In this document: piece after piece, positions 7,859-17,298 of the stretch
Layout: every line of letters begins with the position of its first letter
Position numbering within the stretch: position 1 is the first letter of the stretch
Assembly: GCF_051851555.1 (NCBI RefSeq)
Contig: NZ_JBPDVH010000005.1
Span: 1-64,000, forward strand
DNA: 64,000 bases
Direction of reading: 5' to 3'
Source: Lonepinella sp051851555
GTDB taxonomy: Bacteria > Pseudomonadota > Gammaproteobacteria > Enterobacterales > Pasteurellaceae
Translations under genes and position numbers: made by a program
Notes under the pieces: generated by a model
Seen by the model: only the letters and a program-made list of their open reading frames with translations
Database searches by the model: none
Told to the model about the DNA's origin: nothing

Positions 7859-9685
7859 ATGTTCGATCACAAAACTTTTCTCAAAAATATCACCCATGAT
7901 TCAGGGGTTTATCGCATGTTTGATAAAACCGATACGGTGATTTATGTGGGAAAAGCTAAGGATCTGAAAAAACGCCTGTCGAGCTATTTTCGTGCCAATT
8001 TATCCAGTAAAAAGACCGAGGCATTAGTCGCAGCCATTTATCGTATTGAAACCACGATTACAAGTAGCGAAACCGAGGCACTGTTGCTCGAACATAATTA
8101 CATCAAAACCTATCAACCACGCTATAACGTGCTACTGCGTGATGATAAATCCTATCCTTATATTTTGTTGACCAAAGAACGCCATCCGAGATTGACCGCC
8201 TATCGTGGTTCAAAGAAAATTGCAGGGGAATATTTTGGACCTTACCCTCACGCAGGAGCGGTGCGTGAAACCCTGTCACTTTTGCAAAAATTATTTCCCG
8301 TGCGGCAATGTGAAAATGCGGTGTACAATAACCGTTCTCGTCCTTGTTTGCAGTATCAAATCGGGCGTTGTGCTGCGCCTTGTGTGACCGGTTTTGTGAC
8401 GGATGAAGACTACAATGCACAAGTGAATTACGCTCGTTTGTTTTTGCAAGGTAAAGATAGCCAAGTGCTAGAGCATTTAATCGGTAAAATGGAAAAGGCA
8501 AGTGCTACGTTGGATTTTGAAAATGCCGCTCGTTATCGGGATCAAATTCAAGCGGTGCGATCCATTATTGAAAAACAATTTGTTAGCCAAGACAGGCTAG
8601 ATGATATGGATATTATTGCCATCGCTTACCAGTTGGGCGTAGCCTGCGTACAGGTGCTGTTTATTCGGCAAGGTAAGGTATTAGGCAATCGCAGTTATTT
8701 CCCCAAAGTGCCAGCTAATACAGATTTGAGCGAGTTGACAGCGACTTTTGTAGGACAATTTTATTTGCAAGCTCACCAAGGGCGAACCGTGCCGAATACG
8801 ATTGTGGTAGATCATAAATTAGACGAGAAATCTGAATTGGAAACCTTGCTTAGTGAGCAAGCGGGTCGCAAAGTCGTTATTCAAGATGCGGTAAAAGGCA
8901 ACAAAAGCAAATATTTACATCTCGCCCAAATGAACGCTAAAGCAGCGTTGAGCCTGAAATTAAAAGAAACTAGCTTAATCAGCGAACGTTATACCGTACT
9001 TCAGAATTTACTCGGCATTGAAAAAATTCAGCGTATGGAATGTTTTGACATCAGTCACACACAAGGTAGTCAAACCGTGGCATCTTGCGTGGTGTTCAAT
9101 GAAAACGGGGCGTTAAAATCCGATTATCGCCGTTTTAATATTGACGGCATCACAGGCGGCGATGACTATGCAGCCATGGAACAAGCCCTGAAAAAACGCT
9201 ATGAGCGAGAACTAGAAACCGACAAAATCCCTGATGTAATTTTTATTGACGGTGGCAAAGGGCAATTAAATCGGGCTTTGCAAGTGTTTGAACAGTTAAA
9301 TGTAAAATGGGATAAAAAAAGACCGCACTTAATCGGTGTGGCAAAAGGCGTGGATCGCCGAGCAGGGCAAGAAACCCTGATTTTAAGTAAATTCGGTAAA
9401 GAAATTCATCTTGATCCTGATGATTTGGCCTTGCATTTAATTCAACAAATCCGTGATGAAAGCCACCATCACGCCATCACAGGCCACCGCAAAAAACGCC
9501 AAAAAGCCTTTACCCAAAGTGGTCTTGAAACCATTGCAGGGGTGGGGGCAAAACGCCGACAAGCCCTGTTAAAATACCTCGGCGGTTTGCAAGGGGTGAA
9601 AAAAGCGACTTTAGATGAAATCGCCAGTGTGCCAGGGATTTCTAAGGCGTTGGCGGAAACGATTTTTGAAACTCTAAAAGACTAA
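7859..9685 (+). CDS. uvrC: UvrABC system protein C (excinuclease subunit)
   Basis: The 608-residue UvrC makes both incisions in nucleotide excision repair with UvrB. It has the N-terminal GIY-YIG nuclease (DSGVYRMFD, VIYVGKAKDLKKRLSSYF), the Cys-rich RPCLQYQIGRCAAPC segment, a UvrB-binding UVR motif near 200-235, the C-terminal RNase H-like nuclease (MECFDISHTQGSQTVAS, FIDGGKGQL) and a tandem HhH (GVGAKRRQALLKYLGG, VPGISKALAETIF). I chose ATG 7859 (MFDHKTFL); an in-frame TTG at 7853 would add two residues. yoaH follows after 33 bp. Confidence 0.97.
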   Translation: MFDHKTFLKNITHDSGVYRMFDKTDTVIYVGKAKDLKKRLSSYFRANLSSKKTEALVAAIYRIETTITSSETEALLLEHNYIKTYQPRYNVLLRDDKSYPYILLTKERHPRLTAYRGSKKIAGEYFGPYPHAGAVRETLSLLQKLFPVRQCENAVYNNRSRPCLQYQIGRCAAPCVTGFVTDEDYNAQVNYARLFLQGKDSQVLEHLIGKMEKASATLDFENAARYRDQIQAVRSIIEKQFVSQDRLDDMDIIAIAYQLGVACVQVLFIRQGKVLGNRSYFPKVPANTDLSELTATFVGQFYLQAHQGRTVPNTIVVDHKLDEKSELETLLSEQAGRKVVIQDAVKGNKSKYLHLAQMNAKAALSLKLKETSLISERYTVLQNLLGIEKIQRMECFDISHTQGSQTVASCVVFNENGALKSDYRRFNIDGITGGDDYAAMEQALKKRYERELETDKIPDVIFIDGGKGQLNRALQVFEQLNVKWDKKRPHLIGVAKGVDRRAGQETLILSKFGKEIHLDPDDLALHLIQQIRDESHHHAITGHRKKRQKAFTQSGLETIAGVGAKRRQALLKYLGGLQGVKKATLDEIASVPGISKALAETIFETLKD

Positions 9686-9718
9686 ACTATAGAAAGATTA
9701 ATTATTAAGGAAACCAAT

Positions 9719-9874
9719 ATGTTAGATAACGCATTACTCGGCTTAACCCATGAACAGCAACAACAAGCCGTGGAACAAATCCAAAAGTTAATGGAACAGG
9801 GGATTCCAGTGGGGCAGGCGATTAAAATGGTGGCGGAGCAGTTGAGAAAGGAATTTACTCAGGATGAGAAGTAA
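9719..9874 (+). CDS. yoaH: YoaH family protein (UPF0181)
   Basis: The 51-residue protein (MLDNALLGLTHEQQQQAVEQ) matches the small UPF0181/YoaH family: a helical TxEQQQxAVExIQxLMxxGxxxGxAIxxVAxxLR core. AAGGA lies 8 bp before the ATG. Function is unknown in E. coli. It follows uvrC closely and is probably co-transcribed with it, ending at the downstream hairpin. Confidence 0.85.
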   Translation: MLDNALLGLTHEQQQQAVEQIQKLMEQGIPVGQAIKMVAEQLRKEFTQDEK

Positions 9875-9875
9875 A

Positions 9876-9903
9876 AAACCGCGGTACAAAATACCGCAGT
9901 TTT
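9876..9903. terminator. Bidirectional terminator between yoaH and the gluconate permease gene
   Basis: AAAACCGCGGTA and TACCGCAGTTTT pair around CAAAA. There are T-runs on both strands, and the two flanking genes converge on it. Confidence 0.8.
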
Positions 9904-9921
9904 CCCTATTAAATCAAAGGA

Positions 9922-11271
9922 TTAAAAAATAATACTACCAATCAAAGCAAATCCAAATCCAACTAAACCAATCAATGTTTCGAGTACTGTCCACGTTTTA
10001 AATGCCGTTTTGGTATCCAGTTCAAGGAAACGGCTAATTAGCCAGAATCCACTGTCATTGACGTGAGAAAGTACGGTTGCACCCGATGCGATGGAAATCA
10101 CGATGAAACAGAGATCGAGTTCGCTGAGCCCAGTGGTTGCAGCCACGGTTGGGGCAATTAATGCTGATGTAGTGGTAATAGCAACGGTGGCAGAACCTTG
10201 AGCTACACGCAAAGCGGTGGAAATTAAAAATGCCGCAATAATGACAGGTACACCCATATCTGACAGCATATTGGCAACGACATCGCCAATGCCACTTGCA
10301 CGTAAAACACCGCCAAACATACCGCCAGCTCCGGTCACTAACACGATTGCACAAATTGGTCCGAGAGCATTGTCACAAATTTTTTCAATTTGTTCTACGC
10401 TGCGTTGTTCTTTTAATAAAATGATGGTCACTAACAACGTGATTAATAATGCAACAGGTGTTTTACCCAATAAACGTAGGCTTTCAACCCAAAGTGCAGA
10501 ACCGTCGATTAATTTCATTACGGAAAAGGTATTTAACACGGTATCCAACATAATCAAGCAAAGTGGCAGTAATAAAATAAACATCACTTTGCCGAATTTA
10601 GGCGGATTTTGCACCGCAGTTTCATTAATCGGTGCGGCATTTAAAAAAGATTTTGGAAGATCTAAATGATATTTATGACCTAAAAACTTGCTGTATAAAT
10701 AAGCACCAAAATACCAAGTCGGTAGGGCGATGACAATACCAACTAGGGTAAGTAAACCAATATTTGCCCCCAATAAATCCCCTGATGCCACAGGGCCTGG
10801 GTGTGGTGGTAAGAAAGCGTGGGTAACGGCAAATGCTCCTGCAGCAGGAAACGCATAACGGAATAATGATCCGCCAAATTGTTTGGCTACGCTAAAGATA
10901 ATCGGCAACATCACCACAAGACCTGCATCAAAGAAAATCGGGAAACCGAATAATAATGATGCCACACCTAATGCAAATGGGGCTTTTTCTTCCCCGAATT
11001 TATTGATTAGGGTGTCCGCTAGCACTTTGGCACCGCCTGTAATTTCAAGCAGTCGACCGATCATAGCCCCCAATCCGACTAACAATGCTACACTAGCAAG
11101 CGTTCCGCCAAAGCCATTTAACATTGTCGAAATAATTTTATTGACGGGAATACCAGTCACCAAAGCCGTTAATAGACTGACTAAAACCAATGCCACAAAG
11201 GCGTGAACTCTGAACTTGATGATTAACACCAGTAACAGAATGATGGATGCAATAAGTGTTAAAATTAACAT
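9922..11271 (-). CDS. Gluconate:H+ symporter (GntP family permease)
   Basis: The 449-residue integral membrane protein has about 12-14 hydrophobic segments. It shows GntP-family signatures: GFPIFFDAGLVVMLPI, THAFLPPHPGPVA, RVAQGSATVAITTT and SHVNDSGFWL. The family imports gluconate (some members other sugar acids) with protons. It is divergent from gntK, and the space between holds two GntR-like operators and two CRP-like sites, tying it to gluconate use. Whether it is orthologous to GntP, GntT or GntU cannot be settled by eye. Confidence 0.92.
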   Translation of the reverse strand: MLILTLIASIILLLVLIIKFRVHAFVALVLVSLLTALVTGIPVNKIISTMLNGFGGTLASVALLVGLGAMIGRLLEITGGAKVLADTLINKFGEEKAPFALGVASLLFGFPIFFDAGLVVMLPIIFSVAKQFGGSLFRYAFPAAGAFAVTHAFLPPHPGPVASGDLLGANIGLLTLVGIVIALPTWYFGAYLYSKFLGHKYHLDLPKSFLNAAPINETAVQNPPKFGKVMFILLLPLCLIMLDTVLNTFSVMKLIDGSALWVESLRLLGKTPVALLITLLVTIILLKEQRSVEQIEKICDNALGPICAIVLVTGAGGMFGGVLRASGIGDVVANMLSDMGVPVIIAAFLISTALRVAQGSATVAITTTSALIAPTVAATTGLSELDLCFIVISIASGATVLSHVNDSGFWLISRFLELDTKTAFKTWTVLETLIGLVGFGFALIGSIIF

Positions 11272-11293
11272 AGTATTTTCCTTCTAGTTGAAT

Positions 11294-11307
11294 TGTTACT
11301 GGTAACA
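11294..11307. promoter_or_regulatory. GntR-type operator, permease side
   Basis: The perfect palindrome TGTTACTGGTAACA lies 22 bp upstream of the permease start. It matches the GTTAC-CxG-GTAAC operator style of GntR, a LacI-family repressor encoded nearby. Confidence 0.75.
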
Positions 11308-11349
11308 TAATCATTTTTCAGATATAGGTAAAGTTTCTTTTGTTAGAAT

Positions 11350-11365
11350 TGTGACATGCATCACA
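11350..11365. promoter_or_regulatory. CRP site 1 in the gluconate intergenic region
   Basis: TGTGACATGCATCACA matches the CRP consensus half-sites TGTGA-N6-TCACA exactly. It lies about 79 bp before the permease start and would couple gluconate uptake to cAMP-CRP. Confidence 0.8.
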
Positions 11366-11411
11366 TTTTTTTTAGAAATAGTGAAAATTTACGCAATGGA
11401 AAATAAAAATA

Positions 11412-11427
11412 AGTGATCCAGATCACA
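11412..11427. promoter_or_regulatory. CRP site 2, gntK side
   Basis: AGTGATCCAGATCACA has one mismatch to TGTGA-N6-TCACA and sits just ahead of the second GntR operator. It probably activates gntK. Confidence 0.7.
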
Positions 11428-11436
11428 AAAATAAAT

Positions 11437-11448
11437 GTTACCAGTAAC
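11437..11448. promoter_or_regulatory. GntR-type operator, gntK side
   Basis: GTTACCAGTAAC, within ATGTTACCAGTAACCAT, repeats the palindrome on the permease side. It lies about 57 bp upstream of the gntK start. Two operators flanking divergent promoters could allow looping. Confidence 0.75.
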
Positions 11449-11505
11449 CATTATGGCATTTTTTTGGTTAGAATAGAGAAAAGACAGAATTTAAGGGGAA
11501 AATGG

Positions 11506-12054
11506 ATGACTGAGAAAACATATCAAGGCTCAAGTTTTATTTTAATGGGCGTTTCTAGTACAGGCAAAACTTCCGTTGGCACAGCGGTTGCCAATAAATT
11601 GGGGTTAAAACTCATAGACGGGGACGATTTGCACCCGAGAGCCAATATTATCAAAATGCGACAAGGGCATCCGCTTAATGATGAAGATCGTTTGCCTTGG
11701 CTAGAACGCATCCGAGATGCCGCTTTTAGTTTGGAGCAAAAAAGCGAAAAAGGCATTATTGTGTGTTCAGCCTTAAAGAAAAAATACCGTGATTTGATCC
11801 GAGATGGCAATGAAAATGTGAAATTTTTGTTTTTACACGGCAGTTTTGAGCTGATTTTACAGCGAATGAAACAACGCAAAGGGCATTTTATGAAAGAAGA
11901 AATGCTCAAAAGCCAATTTGATACCTTGGAAATTCCACAAGCCGATGAACCAGATGTGATTGCGGTTGATATTGATGGCAGTTTTGATGAAGTAGTGGAG
12001 CGGTGTGTGGTGGCGTTGGAACCTTTCTTGAATAAGGAACAATATGATGATTAA
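11506..12054 (+). CDS. gntK: Gluconokinase
   Basis: The 182-residue P-loop kinase phosphorylates gluconate to 6-phosphogluconate. Visible are Walker A (MGVSSTGKTSVG), the substrate-binding DGDDLHPRANIIKMRQGHPLNDEDRLPWL, CSALKKKYRD, and the HFMKEEMLKSQFDTLE lid. These are diagnostic of GntK/IdnK. The start MTEKTYQG was chosen because AAGGGG lies 8 bp upstream; the longer open frame from 11413 passes through the operators. It is divergent from the permease and convergent with gntR. Confidence 0.95.
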   Translation: MTEKTYQGSSFILMGVSSTGKTSVGTAVANKLGLKLIDGDDLHPRANIIKMRQGHPLNDEDRLPWLERIRDAAFSLEQKSEKGIIVCSALKKKYRDLIRDGNENVKFLFLHGSFELILQRMKQRKGHFMKEEMLKSQFDTLEIPQADEPDVIAVDIDGSFDEVVERCVVALEPFLNKEQYDD

Positions 12055-12223
12055 AGAGAAAGATTATAATGAATTTTTGAATGAATGTGTCCGCAAGGGA
12101 CGGGAAGAAAAACAAATTGGGTTGGGTTTTACATTAGAACAAGCAAAAGCCAGTTCTAAACAAGTGATTGAGCAAACCAAAGTTAAACCGTTTCCCCCAA
12201 ATGAATCTCATACCCCAAATTAA
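12044..12223 (+). CDS. Small hypothetical protein overlapping gntK and gntR ends
   Basis: An open frame of 59 codons (MMIKEKDYNEFLNECVRKGR...) starts inside the last codons of gntK in another frame (AGGAAC upstream) and ends inside the 3' end of the convergent gntR. The product is charged and soluble. The start coupled to gntK supports translation. I do not recognise the family, and it could be a chance frame. Confidence 0.4.
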   Translation: MMIKEKDYNEFLNECVRKGREEKQIGLGFTLEQAKASSKQVIEQTKVKPFPPNESHTPN

Positions 12224-13184
12224 TAATGCGGCTTTGTTGAGGTAGTCCGTTAATGCGATTGAGTAATTCTTGAGCGGCGACTTTGCCAATTTCCAATCTT
12301 GGGGTGATCACTGTTGCGAGTTGTGGCGTGAGTGATTGCCCTACGTCATGTCCATGAAATCCCGCAATAGCAATTTGTTCTGGAACTTGAATCCCTAAGC
12401 GTTGACATTCAAATAACGCCCCAATGGCTAAGTCGTCATTGGTACAAAAAATACCATTGATTTCAGGGTGCTGCTTTAAGGCTTGTTGTAAATATTCTGC
12501 TCCGAGTGTAAAGGATGATGGCTGTTGTGAACCCACGGTAATCGGGGTTAAATGGTGTTTTTTCATGACTTTTTCATAGCCTTGCTGTTTTAACAAGGTG
12601 CGTTTATCTTGGCGAGAGGAAAAATACACAATATGTTGATAACCACGCAAAATCATGGTTTCAACCATTGCCTGTGCCGCCGAAATATTGTCAAACCCCA
12701 CCACTTGCTGAATCCCTAGCTCCGTAGTGTCCATAATCTCAATCACAGGAATATTGGCAATTTCCAGCATTTTTAAGGTGCGTTTACTGTGTTGATTTTC
12801 CGCTAAAATCAAGCCGTCCACATTATAGGACAGCAGGCTTTCAATCCGTTGTTGTTCTTTTTGTTGACTATAACCATAGTGAGCCAACATGGTTTGATAG
12901 CTCGCTTGATCGGTGATAATCTCAATGCCTTTTAATACATCCGCAAACACCGCATTGGTTAAAGACGGCAACAATACCCCAATCGCCCGACTTTTGGCAT
13001 TGGATAGCATATCAGGGGCTTTATTCGGAATATAGCCAAATTGTTCAATGGCAATAGCAATACGTTCACGAGTTTCCGCTGCCACCGTATCAGGATTTCG
13101 CAAATAGCGACTAACTGTCATTTTGGTAATACCAAGATGATTGGCAATATCTTGTAGGGTAGGGCGTTTTTTCTTGGTTTGCAT
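12183..13184 (-). CDS. gntR: Gluconate operon repressor, LacI family
   Basis: The protein has an N-terminal LacI helix-turn-helix (TLQDIANHLGITKMTVSRYLRNPDTV), hinge helix region and a periplasmic-binding-protein-like effector domain (IGVLLPSLTNAVFADVLKGIE, DGLILAE, GIFCTNDDLAIGALFECQRLGI). About 333 residues is normal for the family. Its place beside gntK and the palindromic GTTAC/GTAAC operators indicate a gluconate-responsive repressor. ATG 13184 (MQTKKKRPTLQ) was preferred over the in-frame TTG at 13190; neither has a strong ribosome-binding site. Confidence 0.9.
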   Translation of the reverse strand: MQTKKKRPTLQDIANHLGITKMTVSRYLRNPDTVAAETRERIAIAIEQFGYIPNKAPDMLSNAKSRAIGVLLPSLTNAVFADVLKGIEIITDQASYQTMLAHYGYSQQKEQQRIESLLSYNVDGLILAENQHSKRTLKMLEIANIPVIEIMDTTELGIQQVVGFDNISAAQAMVETMILRGYQHIVYFSSRQDKRTLLKQQGYEKVMKKHHLTPITVGSQQPSSFTLGAEYLQQALKQHPEINGIFCTNDDLAIGALFECQRLGIQVPEQIAIAGFHGHDVGQSLTPQLATVITPRLEIGKVAAQELLNRINGLPQQSRIINLGYEIHLGETV

Positions 13185-13293
13185 AGTCAAATAAAGCTAA
13201 CTGGATAATTTTTAGGACTAATTTTTACTATAATACAACTAAATCGGCAAAATTACAGTATAATCACCGATTATTTATCACAAAGGATTCAAC

Positions 13294-14343
13294 ATGACCA
13301 CAGAACCTGTGCGACTCACCCAATACAGCCACGGCGCCGGTTGAGGCTGTAAGATTTCGCCTAAGGATTTAGGGACAATTTTACAATCGCAACTGGCGCA
13401 GTTTGTCGATCCCCATTTATTGGTGGGCAATGATACGGCAGATGATGCGGCAGTGTATGATATTGGCAATGGTGTTGGGATTATCAGCACCACGGACTTT
13501 TTCATGCCGATTGTAGACGATGCCTTTGATTTTGGACGGATTGCGGCGACCAATGCGATCAGTGATATTTATGCCATGGGCGGTAAGCCGATAATGGCGA
13601 TTGCGATTTTAGGCTTTCCGACAAAAGTCTTACCCGTTGAAATTGCGCAGAAAATTGTTGACGGTGGGCGTTGGGCTTGTCATCAAGCGGGGATTGCTTT
13701 AGCCGGTGGTCATTCCATTGATGCGCCAGAACCGATTTTTGGTTTAGCGGTCACAGGCATTATTGGCACTGAAAAAGTGAAGAAAAATGCTTCCGCCACC
13801 GCAGGCTGTCAGCTTTATTTAACCAAACCGTTGGGGATTGGGATTCTGACTACGGCGGAGAAAAAAGGCAAGTTGCAAGCACAGCATAAAGGACTGGCCA
13901 CGGCGACCATGACGAAATTGAATAATATCGGGGCGGAATTTTCAAAAATTGACGGGGTAAAAGCCATGACGGATGTGACAGGGTTTGGCTTACTCGGGCA
14001 TTTGTTGGAAATGTGCGAGGGGGCGGATTTGAATGCGGAAGTGCAATTTTATCAGATCAAAACCCTTGACGGCGTATTGGATTATATTGCCCAAGGTTGT
14101 GTACCAGGTGGCACCGAACGTAATTTTATCAGTTATGGACATAAAATCTCGGCATTAACCGAGGTGCAAAAAGCGATTTTATGTGACCCGCAAACCTCGG
14201 GCGGATTATTAATTGCTGTTGAACCGCAAGCGCAGCAACAGGTACTTGATATTGCTCAACAAGCGGGAATTGAATTAATTTCAGTGGGGCAATTAATGGA
14301 AAATACGGAGAAAAGTGCGGTGAAAATTCAGGTAATTTCTTAA
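13294..14343 (+). CDS. selD: Selenide, water dikinase, a selenoprotein (UGA = Sec17)
   Basis: SelD makes selenophosphate from selenide and ATP for tRNA-Sec and tRNA modification. ATG 13294 (AAAGGA upstream) starts MTTEPVRLTQYSHGAG, then TGA at 13342-13344, then GCKISPKDLG. E. coli has Cys17 at this position in the same GAGCGCKISP motif, so the TGA is read as selenocysteine, as in H. influenzae SelD. CCTAA-GGAT-TTAGG at 13360-13373 is a candidate for part of the SECIS hairpin. The rest (NDTADDAAVYDIG, GGHSIDAPEPIFGLAVTG, TDVTGFGLLGH) is a full ATP-binding PurM-like fold; total 349 residues. An annotation that stops at TGA would truncate it. Confidence 0.95.
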
Positions 14344-14360
14344 CCCGATAAAAGAAAAAA

Positions 14361-14385
14361 ACCGCTATCGAAAAGGGATAGCGGT
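14361..14385 (-). terminator. Terminator of the xseB-ispA-dxs operon
   Basis: ACCGCTATC / GATAGCGGT is a 9-bp perfect stem. On the minus strand it is followed by seven T residues. It lies 100 bp past the dxs stop and also just after the convergent selD. Confidence 0.85.
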
Positions 14386-14485
14386 GGATCTTTAAAATAA
14401 AGAATTTTGAAAAAAACGACTGCGATATAAAGGATCATCAAGATATGCAGTGCACTAGCAATTACTCAGACTAGGCAAATTAAAA

Positions 14486-16357
14486 TTAGTTCAGATTTTT
14501 TTCATTTTTTTGTAAAAAAGCCTGAATTTGTTTTTCAATCCCGTCTGCATCCAATCCAATTTCCGCCAACATTTCTTGTTGTGTCCCTTGTGCAATGAAT
14601 TTATCGGGTAAACCTAACTGTAAAACTGCGGTGTTTTTTTGCAATGTATTTAATATTTCTGTTACGCCAGTACCCGCCCCGCCTAAAATAGCGTTTTCTT
14701 CTAAGGTCACAATGACATCATGCGTTTCTGCGACATGGCGAATGCAGTCGATGTCTAATGGTTTTACAAAACGCATATCTATTACGCTTGCATTGATTTT
14801 TTCCGCCACGGCAAGAGCATTGGGTAACAAGGTACCGAAATTTAAAATCGCAATTTTTTCACCGCACTTAATGGTTTTGGCTTTACCAATGTCTAAGGCT
14901 TGTAAAGGTTCAAGATCGACCCCAATGGCATTGCCACGGGGATAACGCACAGCGGCAGGCTGGCCACAATGTAAGCCTGTGTAAAGCATTTGGCGACATT
15001 CATTTTCATCACTTGGCGTCATAATCACCATATTTGGAATACAGCGCATAAAACTTAAATCAAATGCCCCTTGGTGCGTTTGTCCGTCTGCGCCCACAAT
15101 GCCTGCGCGGTCAATGGCGAATAACACCGGTAAATTCTGGATCGCCACATCATGAATTAACTGATCGTAAGCTCGTTGCAAGAACGTAGAGTAAATAGCC
15201 ACCACAGGTTTATAGCCACCAATGGCTAAACCCGCCGCAAAGGTGACGGCATGTTGTTCCGCAATGGCCACATCAAAATATTGCTCAGGAAAACGTTCCG
15301 AAAAGGCGACCATGCCTGAGCCCTCACGCATAGCGGGGGTAATGCCGATGATTTTAGGATCTTGTGCCGCCATTTCACACAGCCAATCACCAAAGATTTT
15401 GGAATAGGTGGGTTTGCTGTTCGATTTGGGTAATTCATAACAGTTCGGATCGAATTTTGGCACGCCATGATAACCGATAGGATCTTTTTCCGCCGGTGCA
15501 TAGCCTTTGCCTTTTTTGGTGCGAACATGCAAAAATTGCGGGCCTTTGAGCTCACGCATATTGCTGAGCGTCGCCACCAGATCTTCAATATTATGGCCAT
15601 CAATCGGGCCGATATAATTAAAACCGAGTTCTTCAAATAGCGTGCTTTCTGGCGAGAACACCACGCCTTTCATATGTTCTTCGGTTTTCTTCATAAAGTT
15701 TTTAATGGTCGGCACTTTATCCAGAATTTTTTTGCTACTATCTCGCACCGTCGAATACATGGAACCCGAAAAAATCCGTGCTAAATGATTGTTTAATGCC
15801 CCCACGTTTTGGGAAATGGACATTTCGTTATCATTTAAAATTACCAACATATCGGTATGCACCGCCCCCGCATGATTCAATGCCTCAAAGGCCATGCCTG
15901 CGGTAATGGCGCCGTCACCAATTACGCAAACCGTCTTGCGTCCTGCGTTTTCTTTTTCTGCGGCAATAGCGATACCTAAACCGGCACTGATGGAGGTGGA
16001 AGAATGCCCGACGCTTAACACATCAAATTCACTTTCCTCACGCCATGGAAACGGGTGCAAGCCGTCTTTTTGGCGAATGGTTGACATTTGATCACGGCGA
16101 CCCGTTAAGATTTTATGCGGATAGGCTTGATGTCCGACGTCCCAAATCAGTTGATCGAACGGGGTTTTATACACATAATGCAGTGCAACAGTTAATTCCA
16201 CGCAGCCCAATCCTGAGGCTAAATGACCGCTACTTTGGCTCACACTTTCAAGCAAATATTGGCGAAGTTCATCACAAACTTGAGGCAATTTTTCTTTGCT
16301 AAGCGAACGCAAATCGTCAGGCGAATTAATATGTGAGAGTAGGTTGTAATCAGTCAT
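14486..16357 (-). CDS. dxs: 1-Deoxy-D-xylulose-5-phosphate synthase
   Basis: The 623-residue thiamin-diphosphate enzyme condenses pyruvate and glyceraldehyde 3-phosphate, the first step of the MEP isoprenoid pathway. It shows WDVGHQAYPHKILTGR, the ThDP motif GDGAITAGMAFEALNHAG...NDNEMSIS, the transketolase-type pyrimidine domain (DVAIAEQHAVTFAAGLA) and the C-terminal transketolase domain. It is the last gene of xseB-ispA-dxs; co-location with the prenyl synthase ispA is functional. Confidence 0.97.
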   Translation of the reverse strand: MTDYNLLSHINSPDDLRSLSKEKLPQVCDELRQYLLESVSQSSGHLASGLGCVELTVALHYVYKTPFDQLIWDVGHQAYPHKILTGRRDQMSTIRQKDGLHPFPWREESEFDVLSVGHSSTSISAGLGIAIAAEKENAGRKTVCVIGDGAITAGMAFEALNHAGAVHTDMLVILNDNEMSISQNVGALNNHLARIFSGSMYSTVRDSSKKILDKVPTIKNFMKKTEEHMKGVVFSPESTLFEELGFNYIGPIDGHNIEDLVATLSNMRELKGPQFLHVRTKKGKGYAPAEKDPIGYHGVPKFDPNCYELPKSNSKPTYSKIFGDWLCEMAAQDPKIIGITPAMREGSGMVAFSERFPEQYFDVAIAEQHAVTFAAGLAIGGYKPVVAIYSTFLQRAYDQLIHDVAIQNLPVLFAIDRAGIVGADGQTHQGAFDLSFMRCIPNMVIMTPSDENECRQMLYTGLHCGQPAAVRYPRGNAIGVDLEPLQALDIGKAKTIKCGEKIAILNFGTLLPNALAVAEKINASVIDMRFVKPLDIDCIRHVAETHDVIVTLEENAILGGAGTGVTEILNTLQKNTAVLQLGLPDKFIAQGTQQEMLAEIGLDADGIEKQIQAFLQKNEKNLN

Positions 16358-16401
16358 AGGCCGTTGGTTTAAGATTAAATATAAAAGTTGCGTGTATTCT
16401 A

Positions 16402-17298
16402 CTAGTTTTTTCGGTTTACTACAAATTCCGCTAAAGATCGAAGTGCCGACGTATCAAATGGGATTTCTTGCAAATTTTGCACCGCAGTTTGGTAGAGTTC
16501 TTGCGCTTTTTGTTTTGCGCCGTCTAGCCCGAGTAATTTGGGGTAAGTGCTTTTATCTAAATCGACATCCGATCCAACGGGTTTGCCGATTTCAGCCTGA
16601 TCGCCCACAATATCCAAAATATCATCTTGTACCTGAAACGCTAAACCAATGGCGTTAGAATAATTATCCAAATGTTGCGCCAATTTTTGATTGCCAAATT
16701 CCGGTGAACAAATAAAGCCCATGGTGACCGCCGCAGACAATAAGGCGCCTGTTTTATTGCGGTGAATGGTTTCTAATTCGTTGAGTGACACCTGTTTATG
16801 TTCAGCCAACAAATCCAAACTTTGCCCCAAACACATGCCTTGCACGCCAGACGCTCGGCTTAACACTTGCACTAACGCAAGTTTTTGTTCGGCTGAAAGT
16901 GCGGTGTTTTTGGTGAGAATGTCAAAGGCAAAGGCTTGCAGAGCGTCGCCCGCTAAAATCGCTGTGGCGTGGTCAAAAGCAATATGACAAGTCGGCTGTC
17001 CACGGCGGAGATCGTCATTATCCATGGCAGGCAAATCATCATGAATCAGCGAATAGGCATGAATACATTCCAACGCCGCCGCCGCATAATCCAACTGTTC
17101 AAGGTTAGCCCCCAAAATTCGCCCCGTGGCATACACCAAAAACGGACGAATCCGTTTACCACCGAGCAATAAGCCGTATTTCATTGCCTTCGCCAAGGGT
17201 GACGAATAACATTGAATATCATCAAATTGCGCCAGCATAAAAGCGTTAATGCGTTGCTGAATCTCGCTTAAATCTTGCTTAAAATTGTATGTCGTCAT
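16402..17298 (-). CDS. ispA: Farnesyl diphosphate synthase (geranyltranstransferase)
   Basis: The 298-residue all-helical prenyltransferase makes FPP from IPP and DMAPP/GPP. The first aspartate-rich motif is in SLIHDDLPAMDNDDLRRG and the second in FQVQDDILDIVGD. GGKRIRPFLVYATG binds the diphosphate. It overlaps the 3' end of xseB by 20 bp, indicating coupled translation. Confidence 0.96.
   Translation of the reverse strand: MTTYNFKQDLSEIQQRINAFMLAQFDDIQCYSSPLAKAMKYGLLLGGKRIRPFLVYATGRILGANLEQLDYAAAALECIHAYSLIHDDLPAMDNDDLRRGQPTCHIAFDHATAILAGDALQAFAFDILTKNTALSAEQKLALVQVLSRASGVQGMCLGQSLDLLAEHKQVSLNELETIHRNKTGALLSAAVTMGFICSPEFGNQKLAQHLDNYSNAIGLAFQVQDDILDIVGDQAEIGKPVGSDVDLDKSTYPKLLGLDGAKQKAQELYQTAVQNLQEIPFDTSALRSLAEFVVNRKN

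Noticed and set aside
13294..13344. selD as a pseudogene with a nonsense codon
   Set aside because: The TGA falls exactly at the catalytic Cys/Sec position of SelD and the rest of the gene is intact, so selenocysteine is the better reading.
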